A DNA stretch of 64,000 bases from Hybos culiciformis (Eukaryota > Arthropoda > Insecta > Diptera > Hybotidae), in contig OZ023273.1 in NCBI GenBank assembly GCA_964007475.1, positions 98,622,533 through 98,686,532 of the forward strand, in the 5' to 3' direction. A model generated the notes under the pieces. That model ran no database searches and was not told where the DNA came from. It saw nothing but the letters and a program-made list of their open reading frames with translations. Below, piece after piece: positions 23,724-42,385 of the stretch. The stretch's first letter is position 1. Each line of letters opens with the position of its first letter. The position numbers and the translations under genes are program-made.

Positions 23724-23898
23724 CAGTGAACCCTGCCTAAGACGGAACCGCAACGGACCGGAAAATAGTTCCGTCTTAGGCAGTTTTCCGTCTTACACGG
23801 GTTGATTTGAAAGGAAAAATCAAAAATCAAAAAAAAAAAAGTTCCGTCTTATACAGGTTTCCGTCTTATACAGTTTCCGTCTTAGACAGGTTTCACTG
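23724..23898. mobile_element. pogo/Tigger-like MITE, TA target duplication
   Basis: The left end CAGTGAACCCTGCCTAAGAC and the reverse complement of the right end, CAGTGAAACCTGTCTAAGAC, are near-perfect terminal repeats of over 20 bp. The element is bounded by TA at 23722-23723 and 23899-23900. TTCCGTCTTA-type words recur inside. TA duplication and a CAGTGAA start fit the Tc1/mariner-pogo superfamily. It is 175 bp and non-coding. Confidence 0.85.
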
Positions 23899-23900
23899 TA

Positions 23901-31580
<7,680 letters not shown>

Positions 31581-31679
31581 ATGATCATATTTAATAATTA
31601 TGTCCAAAATTGCCCACATGCCATTAGCATTTTCAATGATGCAATCGTTAGTATCAACAACAACTTCACAAATAATTGA
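31581..31679 (+). promoter_or_regulatory. Overlapping upstream ORF
   Basis: An ATG at 31581, 19 bases before the main start and in another frame, opens a 32-codon ORF that stops at 31677-31679, inside the main coding sequence. Its context has T at -3, whereas the main ATG has A at -3, so leaky scanning could permit both. Whether the transcript includes this ATG is unknown. Confidence 0.4.
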
Positions 31680-31955
31680 ACATCAGGATAAAAATTTAAA
31701 TAATTTACAACAACATCAGCATCACCATCAGTTGCCTTCATCATTTTTAACTAATGGCATACCACTAGAAATGGATAATAATAATCGTCTGCATAGTAAT
31801 AATAATAATAATAATAATAATTTGAATTTGAATTTGAATCAATTTCAACAACATCAGCAGCATCAACCACAATTACCACAGATTTCAACTCAAGAACAGA
31901 CACATGTCCATCCAGCTCCTCAAATATCTCCATTAAATTTACATCATAATTCAAA

Positions 31956-31990
<35 letters not shown>

Positions 31991-32116
31991 GTAATAGTTG
32001 TAGCAACAACAACGGATATACTTCAACAACAAATAATTCTACGCCATCATCATTATCTGATGAACCTAATCCAGATATGTTGCTTACATTAATCACCCAA
32101 AATAAATCCTTAAAAG
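31600..32116 (+). CDS. First coding exon of an Asn/Gln/His-rich regulator-like protein
   Basis: The exon encodes 172 residues plus one base and ends at TTAAAAG/GTAAGT (32116/32117); the frame continues only to 32172 in the intron. It opens MSKIAHMPLAFSMMQ, then has Gln/His runs (residues 37-44 and 82-91), two Asn runs encoded by AAT repeats (about 67-74 and 121-130), and ends with a conserved-looking segment SDEPNPDMLLTLITQNKSL (153-171). Homopolymer-rich N-termini with a short hydrophobic motif are typical of insect developmental transcription factors, and an isolated first exon with gene-poor flanks fits such a gene. No DNA-binding domain is seen in the window; downstream exons must lie in or beyond the long downstream region. 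The family is not identified; a Krueppel-type zinc-finger protein of the rotund/squeeze group is a guess only. Variation in the AAT tracts would change Asn-run length without frameshift. Confidence 0.72.
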
Positions 32117-35104
32117 GTAAGTTTTCTTATCTATGTACATATGGAATAATCTTTGTTGTTCTTTTTATTTAAAAATTCTTTTCAAATTTATATACATAAA
32201 AATCTTTTTTAAGTGTTAAGAAAATTTAGGTGGTTTTTATAAATGAAAATAAGATAAAAGTACCTACAAATTTAGGAGTATATAGTATATCGAAAATTAT
32301 TATCATATAATAGTTATGTATGCTGCCTAAATAGTATATTTTTTTAACATTTTGAAAATCAGCAAAAGATTTAAATTTAGAACCTTTCGCTTTTTAGTAG
32401 GGTTTTAATAATAGTGATTATGTTCAAAGTATGTTATTTTTTGTAATCTATTTCGATTTTTACTTTTTTCAAGAAATCCTTCATTATAAAATGGAATCAA
32501 ATATCATTGAAAGTTTGATTATAAACGACGGAAAGAAATTAGTTTACATTTATACAGAATATTGCTTGTGTGTAAAGTTAATTTCAGAAATTCATAAACT
32601 TACCTATTCAACTAACAGAGCAGAGGAGTATTTCTAATGTATGAAAAAACTATTGGAATTATTTCAATTGTTTTTTGATTTCATATTATCGAAAACCAAA
32701 ATAATACCAAAAAAACTCGAAAATTTCAATCAGGACAACGAGAGAGCTTTCTCCCTAATTCAATTTTATCAATTATGATTGAATATTACGAATACATTCC
32801 CTATTCTAAGTATTGAACTATAGAAACTATACAAATTCCTTTAAATTCATTCAAATAAAATTTAAAATAGAACTTTCGATTCGATAGATATTCATAATAA
32901 CCCCCAGATTTATCTCGAACCTAAAATGTAACTTTAATGACACATCAATGCCGTTAAAGAAATTTTGGAAATTTCATGATTTGATTGAACTACTAAACTT
33001 TGAATTCGAAAATAAAACCATATAAAAAAGTTTCTATTGAACGAAGAAATAACCCTCAAAAAAAATTTTATTTGCTAATTATTATTACGTTGTTTGATAA
33101 CGCACTGTTTTATCAAATCAGCGATGATGTTGATTTACGTTTAAATACATAAATACTTCGTACATACATAATATCCTTCAAAATGTTTACTAATATATAC
33201 TCTGAAGACCTTTACATTTTTATATCATAAAAATACTAAAAATAAAACAAAAAAAAAATATATTTTTTTCTTCGTTATCAAATCTGTTTTATTAAAAAAA
33301 ATTGAATTAAATTTTAATTTATTTATTCAAATAATAAAAAACCAAATGTTTATTCAAAGAATTTATTCTGAAAATAAACATAATTTTTTTTACATAAAAA
33401 TTTCTCTTGTTTTAAAACAAAAAAAAAAATAAAAAAAAACGAAGCAAATTTAAGATATTATATCAGGGAAACTTACATAACAAATTCCTTAAGGATATCA
33501 TCATCATAAATTCATTTTGTATTTTATTTGTTATAACCAACAAAAAAAAAAAAAAAGTAAAGTAAATTTATACTCAGCAACAATTGAATTTTTTGTTTTG
33601 TTTAAACGAACAAACTGAACGACTGAATCTTTATATCCTTTTTCTGCTTATTATTATCCTGATATGAATAAAAGAAGAAGATATCATTTTAAAATTCCTT
33701 CTTATTTTTTTATTTATTTTTTTTTTATTTTTATATCCTTGCATAGATATAATATTATTATATCTGTATATTTACTAACTTACTTAATATATATATACCT
33801 ACCTACTTATTTTTATTTTTCAAGTTTTCACTTTTGTATTATTTTATACTAAAATATTGTATAAGTCGTGTGTTTTACGCCTCTAGCAATATACACAATT
33901 TCAATGAGTGCGATATTTTTAGAAGATTCTTTCCTTTTGAAGATATTACCAATGAAAGAAATTTCCAACAAGCACCAAAGTTCAAATATTATTTCGTCAG
34001 AATAAAAATTTTCTATGTATAACAGTATACCTATACTCTTCGCTTAGCTTATTGATGTTTTTATATTTAGTTTTACATGTTTTCATATTTAGTTTTTAGA
34101 AAAAATTTAAGCAATATTTTGCAGTAGTATGGTTTTTTGAATGATGCGTCGAAGAAAGTGCTTATTTATATAATTTCACATCCTTTTAATTTAGCCCCAG
34201 CAATGAAAAAAGCCTCAAAAATCTTGTTTGAAAATTCTAAAACAAGACAGAAATACAAAACTTAAGAAAACTAAAACTTGAAGCTTTGGAATAGAAATTG
34301 AAAATATGTATGTTAATTTGTTAATTTCGGCTTGCACTAAAATCACTTACTAAGTATTTCAAAATCATGATAATATTTTTAAATGTGTAATACCTGTCAT
34401 TATTATCAATTTTTTTTTATTTTATTTTAACCCTATTTTGTGGTTATAGAAGTATGCTTCTTGAGTGTTTAAATATTTACACTCACTTATCCTTTATTTT
34501 TTAATTTTAAACAAATATTAACTAGTTGAATTCATTAATAAAAATTCTAAATAAAAAATAAATTTAGAATAATATTATAAATCAAACGGAAATAGTGAGC
34601 GTGTATGGCACGTGTAAAAATTTACCATCAAAATTGTTTCAAAAAAAAAGTAAATAAGTTTCCCTCTTTTTACTCTATATTATGTTTAAAAAAACACATT
34701 ACAATAATATGTATTTCCTTAAAAAAAAAAAAAAACTAAACTGGTCTGATGTATACACATTTAACGAATTGACGTCTTCCCTAACAAAAAAGGGTGTAAA
34801 ATGCACAACATATGCAGCATAAATTGAAAAGGCAGAGTGACTTTATGTATACATTTAGTACACAAATTATATATATATAAAATTATTTTTCACTTGATTT
34901 TAAATTTTCGGAAATCTAATTAAATTTCTGATTCATTTCATTTAATTTTAAATTTCTGAACTTTTATACCTGACTTCGATCTTCGATTTTTTGAATTTCA
35001 CTGAATATATCTTGTCTCATTACAAATTTTAATTTTCAAAATTATTTCGCCACGAAAAGAGTTAATATAATATTGAAATAATTAAAAAAAAATAGAACAG
35101 TACA
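32117..35104. other. Presumed intron of the regulator-like gene
   Basis: AT-rich sequence without a recognisable exon. Open frames at 32431-32637, 33664-33852 and 33834-34022 lack family features. Confidence 0.4.
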
Positions 35105-35580
35105 AAATAAATGAAGTATCGAGCCGGTTTTGAAAATTTAAATTTAAAATATTATCCCCAATCCACTTTGTGTCGCCCCTTTTTTTCTTTTGGCACAATC
35201 GGGGGCTAAACAATTTTTTTAATTTTATTCAATCTAGATCTACTCATACACAAATTTTCATGGAAATTTATTTTCCGCTGAGAATTCTTGAACTTATTCA
35301 CGCTTAATAATTTTATAAAGTTGCCTCTAATCGATATCTTAATTTTTAGCACAATGTACATTCAATCTTTTAAAAAAAATGTAAATTATATTAATTTTTT
35401 ATTAAAAATATTTGAGACCCTGGGCTAGTTGAAAGATTCTATTTCCCGAGTCCACACTCGAATAAACTGAAGTTATGACTTGAATGAAAGAAATTACGCA
35501 TAGTGGCTGGGTAGTTTAATAGTTATATAGGCGCGACAGACTGACGGACATACCGAAAGTGAAAGAACATATAACCCACT
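35105..35580 (+). repeat. Dispersed repeat, copy 1
   Basis: It starts near GAGCCGGTTTTGAAAATTTA and ends in the block GTAGTTTAATAGTTATATA then GACTGACGGAC. The same two landmarks, in the same order, occur at 42155-42385 (GAGGCGGTTTTCAGCATTTA; GTAGTTTCGTAGTTATAAA then GACGGAC). GACAGAC/GACGGAC tails like this are common in insect interspersed repeats. Class unknown. Confidence 0.5.
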
Positions 35581-35674
35581 AAGGTAAAAATGCTTAAAAT
35601 CAAGTATTTTCCTCAATAAAAACCGTCCTTTTTGATTAACATATAATTCAGTTTTTCTAAAGGAGAAAAACATT

Positions 35675-35797
35675 TTATTTGTTTTTTTTTTTTTCTTATT
35701 TATTAATTTTTTGTTTTATATTTATGTCCTTCTTCAAGATTTGAACTTCGGTTTCTAGCGTTTCAATCCACAAATCTATCATTCGGCCATAGTATTA
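35675..35797 (-). mobile_element. tRNA-derived SINE-like copy
   Basis: On the minus strand an A-box-like ATGGCCGAATGA is followed about 45 bases later by a B-box-like GAAGTTCAAATC, then an A-rich tail. It aligns almost without gaps to the copy at 40961-41035, sharing GTGGATTG and GGACATAA/GGGCATAA. The pairing needed for a functional tRNA cloverleaf is poor, so a SINE head or tRNA relic is more likely than a tRNA gene. Confidence 0.5.
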
Positions 35798-36445
35798 AAA
35801 TTATGTTTATTATGCAAATTGGTTTTCAACTCGCATATGTGTATTAATAAATTTAGAGAGTTTGAAGTGCACAAAATTGATTCAGTAAATATATTCAGAT
35901 TTGTTGAATAATCATTTACCCATTTAACAATTTGTATATTTTTGTTTGAAAAACATTGGTTTAATTACAATCAGTGAAAAGTTTTATAAATATTTTATAA
36001 AATTTTTGATTTTTACAACACACATAAATAACCAAAAACAATATGTTAAAATGTTTGTTAAGTACAGTAAATTAATCTCAACAGTGTAAAGCAGGAAATG
36101 ATTTGACAAAAATCATGATTGAGGTTTAAAAAAATATTTATGGGTGAATAGTCAGTAACTTTAATAAAGTTAAAACGAACAGATGTTTAAGAATAAAAAT
36201 TCTTGGGGTATTAAATATTCTAAATGTTTTTTTTTTTACACAATACTTATTATCAAATATTTAGCTATATTATATTCGAGATGAGAAGGTAAAATAAATA
36301 TAAACTTAAGACAACTTTACATTATAGGCAAGGATCACAGATAAATGTACAAATCTAAAAATATTTATTGTACATTCTTTTTTGTAATAGCTGAGCAAAA
36401 TAGTACGTAAATTGATACATTTTTGGTGCTGCTTCATTTTGTACA

Positions 36446-36645
36446 NNNNNNNNNNNNNNNNNNNNNNNNNNNNNNNNNNNNNNNNNNNNNNNNNNNNNNN
36501 NNNNNNNNNNNNNNNNNNNNNNNNNNNNNNNNNNNNNNNNNNNNNNNNNNNNNNNNNNNNNNNNNNNNNNNNNNNNNNNNNNNNNNNNNNNNNNNNNNNN
36601 NNNNNNNNNNNNNNNNNNNNNNNNNNNNNNNNNNNNNNNNNNNNN
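36446..36645. other. Assembly gap, 200 N
   Basis: A run of exactly 200 N, probably a nominal scaffold gap of unknown true size. Open frames across it are artefacts. Confidence 0.99.
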
Positions 36646-36764
36646 ACGAAAACATTCAGGCTTAATTGAACTTTTTTTACTAATTTATTTCGGGTGTTAA
36701 TTCCGCATTCGTTCGTGGAATTATTATGGTTATAGAATATTCTATTAACATTAATAGAAAATTT

Positions 36765-37085
36765 TCGGAAAGTTATTCATACTGTGAAGGAGCATTATTC
36801 AGGTCGAATGGATGCTAATATGGTGGCAGATTATTGATGGACCTTTCAGAGATGATGGTCTTTATTTGCACATTAACAATTTTTTTTTACAATCTCTCTG
36901 TTAAATGCTGTATTTTTAGAACAATACGACCCAACTTTGTATTTCAAAAAGGAGAGCTGAATACGGAAAATTGGTTAATTTTTTTGGATTTAGGAACCAA
37001 AATTATAGTTAAAACCAACAATATTATTAAAGTAACAAATAGAAGTATCGAAAATGCTGCAGTACATTGTGGTATAGGTTATATC
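36765..37085 (+). pseudogene. Possible decayed coding remnant or orphan exon
   Basis: Two protein-like pieces lie beside the gap. One frame before 36835 reads VKEHYSGRMDANMVADY up to a TGA; it has the look of a transposon-derived protein, but I cannot name the family. The second, 36920-37085, is bounded by a splice-like TATTTTTAG acceptor and a GTAAGT donor and reads through as TIRPNFVFQKGELNTENWL onward. The two are in different contexts and may be unrelated. Neither has a recognised domain. Confidence 0.25.
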
Positions 37086-37094
37086 GTAAGTTAA

Positions 37095-40000
37095 TTTGAC
37101 AAATTGAATTATTATTACTTCATGAACCTAAAATAATCGTGAATCCATGAATGATTGAATAATTATAAAAAACATGTAATTTTAAATAAAACGCATTACT
37201 TTGAAACGAATTCGAAATATTTGATTCACAATTCTAAGTCTCTATTATTGCACAACTTTTTCAACATAAAAACGATATATGTACTTACTTTACAGCCATT
37301 ACATTTTTTTTTGTATCATTTTGTGGGTGGTTACGTTAGAACTTTGGGGTAAATTTAACCCCTCAAATTATTTATTAATAAAAATAGTATTGGTGGTGCA
37401 TATTGACTTAAAAATGTATTGGGTTGCTCAGTAAGTATTTCGGTTTTCAGAAATTGATGTTGGTTTGAGATTATTTGCAAATATGTATATATTCTAAACT
37501 TGACATTATTAGTGTCAAATAAAGAAACAATTAATAAAGTCACATACAACACTTATTATTAATAAAGTATATAATCACGAATAAGTTCATTTTTGAATAA
37601 ATTTTGCGAATTTTATGCAGAAAAATATATTATGCCTTGCATTCATAGGTGATAATCAGAGTTTGAGAAACTGTTTGAATGGTTACATACCTTTGCGTGA
37701 GCTTGCATTTGTATAACACATAATGGCACATACAATAATCATTTTCAATGTTAAAAAAATTGTATAACATGTGCCATTTAAGTTTACAGAAAGATAATTG
37801 AATACGACTTTATTTCAGATACCTATACAAATCATTAAATATAATAATGCACAAAAATAACAAGATTACCAGTTACCAGACAAATAAAAAAAAACATAAT
37901 AATACAATACAGAAAAATATCCAGATTACCAGATGCTAGAAAAATAAAGAAACAAAAGGAAAACATTTTAAGCCGATATACATATTCTAGCCCGATTCTA
38001 ACGAAAAATTCAAAAAGAAAAACAAAAAATTTTAAAACGTTGTGCTATTAAATATTATAGTTCACGAATATACGAATATACATTAGAAACATTTAAACAA
38101 TGATCAAAAATATCAAAAGTAACTTTGATGGCTTCATTTAATTTTCCCGACTATCAGGAAAGCGAAAGCTACGGGGTAAGAGAATATTTGGAAAATTGAT
38201 GTAACTTAATTTTAATTTTATTTATTCAGACAGATAATAATAATTTTTATGCTCTTATATTTTAAAGGCGCTAAAGGAGTCTACTCGCAACAAATTATTT
38301 CCTTAATGTTTACAAATTCAATATCAATAAATAAATAAAAATATAAAATGGAAACATAAGATATACGAGTAAAGTATTTATTGTAAAATCTATATAATAT
38401 ATAAATTATACACTGTATACACATATTATATAAATGTTCATATAGTAAATACTGAATCGAATAACCATGTTTCATTGTTACACCCAAACAATAATCAATC
38501 GATCTCTTCATTTGATGTAAAATATGATGTGTATTAAAATGCTTTTAAAAATTCAATAAAAAAAAGAAAAATAGAAAAAAAAAAAATGGGGGAGACATAA
38601 AATTTATCAGGGCAGTAAAAATATTGACAAAATACACATAGATTTTCCAAATGGGGGGAAAACTTTTTATATATTATATACTTATACATTATATTTTTTT
38701 GCAAATGACATAGATTCAACTTATGGGTTTTTGTTTGAATAGAGTTGCACATACAAATATATACATATATAGATTATATAGAAAGAGAAGAAAATTGTAA
38801 AAATAAATGTATTAATTTTTTGTTTTTTTTTTGAAATACTGTAAAAGCTTACAAATGATTCTGACCTCGTCTACTAAATTTATTTCTGTTTCAGAAGAAT
38901 ATTGAAATTTATGCTAGCTTTTTTTTTTATAAATTTTATACAATAATACGTATTGATTGTAAAAAATTCATTTTATATCATTGTACGTACCATTATTCGA
39001 TGTTTCTTATTGTCCATTTAAAGTATATTTTAGTTTTCGAACTGTTTGCAAACTATATAATGTTACTTTTGTTTGTGACTCAAACTGTAACGAAATTTTT
39101 ATGTTATAACATAATTGTATATATGTTGTAGTTGCACAATTTGCTAAATTTTTTACTCTTCTTTGTAATACCTAAATCAGTAAATCTACATGAAAATTAA
39201 TTTTTTTTTGTGAAAACCTACTGAAACTCAATATTGGCTAATAGGTATTAAAAGGACAGTGATGAAAGTTTGTATGGAAATCACACTTGACATAAGTTTA
39301 TTTTTTTTGTTTAATTTTTCTATTTAATAACTATTTTCTTTAGCGAATACTAGCGATATAATAGCGAAGTACAAGTATGCAATACGATAAACAAAATTAT
39401 TTGAAAAATGAGTGTATATTTATTTTTCACAATTTTTTAATGAAATCTCTACTTATTTAACTACCAACAGAATAGCATTATAATTTTTATTGCGGAGCTT
39501 TCAGTTTTTTCTTTCATTAGAGAAAATACAAAATAACACACCCCAACATGTGTCGAGGAAACCCACTTAATTATACCATTAAATGAAACAAAAAAAGGAA
39601 TATCTTTAATCCACACCTGCGATTACTGAAAATCCATTAAAATCATTCGCAATCTTTTATAAAAAAAAAATAAAAAAACAGATGTTTAAAAAGTCTATGA
39701 AACGTGTGCGCATTATTATGTTTTAAAATGTTGAGTCTTTGATAAAAATGACCATGACCAATATGAAATTTCATATTACTTAAATAATTATTATTTTAGT
39801 TCTATTATACATACTTTAAATCTCGTTCAAAATTCAGGAACGTTGTTTTCTCTAATAATTTTTCACTGTAGTGAAATAAAATAGTTTGTTCAATTTTTAC
39901 CTTTATTTCAATTTTATAATAAATTAACAAAATGGGAAAAACATTAATTATTGTGAGAGAAAGGAAAATCCAAAGTTGTTTTATATATGGAATGCAACTC

Positions 40001-40387
40001 TGCTGTATCATAATCAAAAAAGCAAATATAGTGTAACGTAATATAGTGTCTATAATAGTAGTAGATAGATACAAGTAATATGTTTAATTGTATATAGTTT
40101 GGTAAAAGTAAATAATGACTTCTTTTTCTAAAATAGACTATGGAATACCATAATAAACAATTATGTATTTATGTGATTTTGAATATATTTTTATATTAAA
40201 AAATTAAACATTTGTTATTAATTTAAGTGTATTTATTTAAAAAATGTAAGCTAGGAATGGAAACAATTAGCAATTGATTAAAACAAGGAGAATTTTTACA
40301 ACATATAATCTTAATTATTTAAATTTTATACTTAAGTATTATTATATCCGAATATCAAAAAATGTTGATCATAGCTTTCACCACCCA
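37095..40387. other. AT-rich non-coding interval
   Basis: No gene recognised. AGATTACCAG occurs at about 37862 and 37922 in a 61-base imperfect duplication. Confidence 0.45.
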
Positions 40388-41552
40388 CACACAGAAAAAA
40401 CACGGCATAAATGCAAGTAAAAAAGGCATTAATTCAAGTATTCCGCGACTCATTATAGCGCCAAGCCATTTGCATACTTGACAATTATCTTAAAAATACT
40501 TGATTTAAGTATTGTTAAAAAAACTTAAATTACCTCATACCTTTACTTAAATCAAGAATATTTGACTCAAATTAAGTTTGTAAAATTTTTAATTTGAGAC
40601 ATAAAAAGGGTTAATAATATAAGTTTTTCGTATCTTTACAAAAACAAAGTTCCTTTTACCCCAAAACTAAAAACCTTTCAAATTCATCAGCAAAGACACC
40701 GCAAATACAAAAAAAATTACTAGACACAATTTTTTATTTTATTTATTTAATTTTTTATTTTTTTTTTTTATTTATTTATTTATTTTTTTATTTTTATTTT
40801 TTTTCTTTTTTATTTTTTTTTTATTATTTTTTATTTTTTTTTATTATTTATTTTTTTTTATTTTATTTAATTTTTTTTATTTATTAAATTTTTTTATATA
40901 TTTTTCTTTTCTTTTTTTATTTATTTTCTAATTTTTTTTATTTTTTTTTTTAATAATTTGTTATGCCCGCTTGTAGCTTCGAACCACTGTCCTAAACATT
41001 GCAATCCACGAACTCTGCCACTGAGCTATGAACTACATTTACGACAATGTGTAAAATGGAAAATATAAAATGGAAAATATAATATAAGATATGAAAAACT
41101 TGGCGTGGTTGCTATGACTTTTTAGAGTTTGATTTGACCTTTTTTTACTTGAATTAAGTTTTATGGGTTGATTCAATCCAAACAAAAACGCAATTCAAGT
41201 ATTTTTTTTATAGAATGAATTTTTTATCTGTTTACATTTAATCCTATTATGACTTGATTTGAGTTACCAAAGAGAGAGTTAAATTGAGTAAAATTAAATC
41301 CCAAAACAAAATTTAAATGGCTTGAAATAAGTTTTGGTTTATTTGTTTTAAGTTTTATTTTGGTTTAATTTTATCTTTTTTAATGAGGATTAGTTGAATC
41401 ATAGGGAGAGTTGAATATGACTTTATTTTTGGTTTCATTTGAGTTTTTAAGGGATTTTTCAAGTAATTTCATACTTGAATTAAGTTTTTTCAGTACGAAT
41501 TGAATCAAACCCGTCAATATTGAATTGGAATATGACGATTTTTTTCTGTGTG
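40388..41552. mobile_element. Unclassified TIR element with CACACAGAAAAAA ends
   Basis: CACACAGAAAAAA at 40388-40400 is repeated as reverse complement at 41540-41552. Inside each end, words such as AATTCAAGTA and ACTTGAATTAAG recur, suggesting a long worn inverted repeat. The middle contains the SINE-like copy and its AT tail. No target duplication could be set. The open frame at 41380-41613 crosses the right end and is not a gene. Confidence 0.5.
40733..41035 (-). mobile_element. tRNA-derived SINE-like copy with expanded A-rich tail
   Basis: The minus strand begins with an A-box match ATAGCTCAGTGGCAGAG, the best tRNA-like signal in the window, and a B-box match GTGGTTCGAAGC. The head (41035-40961) is followed by some 230 bases made almost only of A and T (TTTTATTTATTT on plus), probably a retroposon tail that expanded. 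It is not called a tRNA gene because the acceptor stem does not pair. Confidence 0.6.
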
Positions 41553-42154
41553 CAGTTGTCCTCGAAGAAAAATGAGGAACAAATGAGAAAACCTTTTCTG
41601 AAACCATTTTCATTTAATTGATAATCGAATTAATCGAATATTTTCCTTTACTAGAATCGTATTTATAAATTATTGATTGTGAATGATGAATGAAGTATCT
41701 TAAATGTTAACACAAAAAAAAACATTCCTAATTTTCTAACAAGTTGTGGAAACTGAAAAATTTACTAACTACATTATTCAGATATTTTATTGATAAACTT
41801 ATAAAAAAAAATGTTTATAATGACGCGTGCTGTTTAATTTAAATTTTATAACCCCATTCGAAAAAAAAACAAAATAATAATAATAGGAAATCCTTGAGGG
41901 AATAATAATTTCCGATGTGCATCACTCCCGTCGCTCTATAACCAGTGAAATATAAGAAGCAACACATGAGAATCGTGTGAATTTTTATTATCCTCTGAAT
42001 AATTACAATGTTTCATTGTTGCCATTTAACTTTTTATTGGAAACAAATGTTTAGTTAATACAAAGTCAATTAATTTAAATTTAATATTAATAATTAAAGT
42101 TGATTATTTTCGAATGCATTGTACAGAAATATAGAAAACTACCTCATAAATAAA
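41553..42154. other. Non-coding interval
   Basis: AT-rich, no supported feature. Confidence 0.5.
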
Positions 42155-42385
42155 ATACGAGGCGGTTTTCAGCATTTAGATTTAAGGTTACCTAGGTCAC
42201 AATCAGGTACGATTCCTAGCTCCGAAATGATATAAAGTGAACGAGATTGCGCTCACTTTCAAGGAATAAAAATCGATGGCGTAGTTTCGTAGTTATAAAC
42301 ATTTCAGTAGGGCGTACGGACGGACGAACGGCCATTTAATGACAGCGTATAGTTCCTTTTTGATTTTTGATCGAAAACGGGCTAG
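42155..42385 (+). repeat. Dispersed repeat, copy 2
   Basis: A diverged relative of 35105-35580, shorter in the middle. It ends with GGCGTACGGACGGACGAACG and is visibly more GC-rich than its surroundings. Confidence 0.5.

Noticed and set aside
31751..32032. Tyr-rich minus-strand frame
   Set aside because: It is the antisense of the Asn-coding AAT repeats of the plus-strand exon.
36412..36669. Open frames on both strands of the gap
   Set aside because: They exist only because N bases are read as codons.
40733..40955. T-rich tract as matrix attachment region or origin
   Set aside because: It is explained as the expanded tail of the SINE-like copy; no independent evidence for another role.
40961..41035. 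Functional tRNA gene on minus
   Set aside because: Box A and box B are good, but the acceptor and anticodon stems do not pair well and a sister copy is equally degenerate; a SINE head is more likely.
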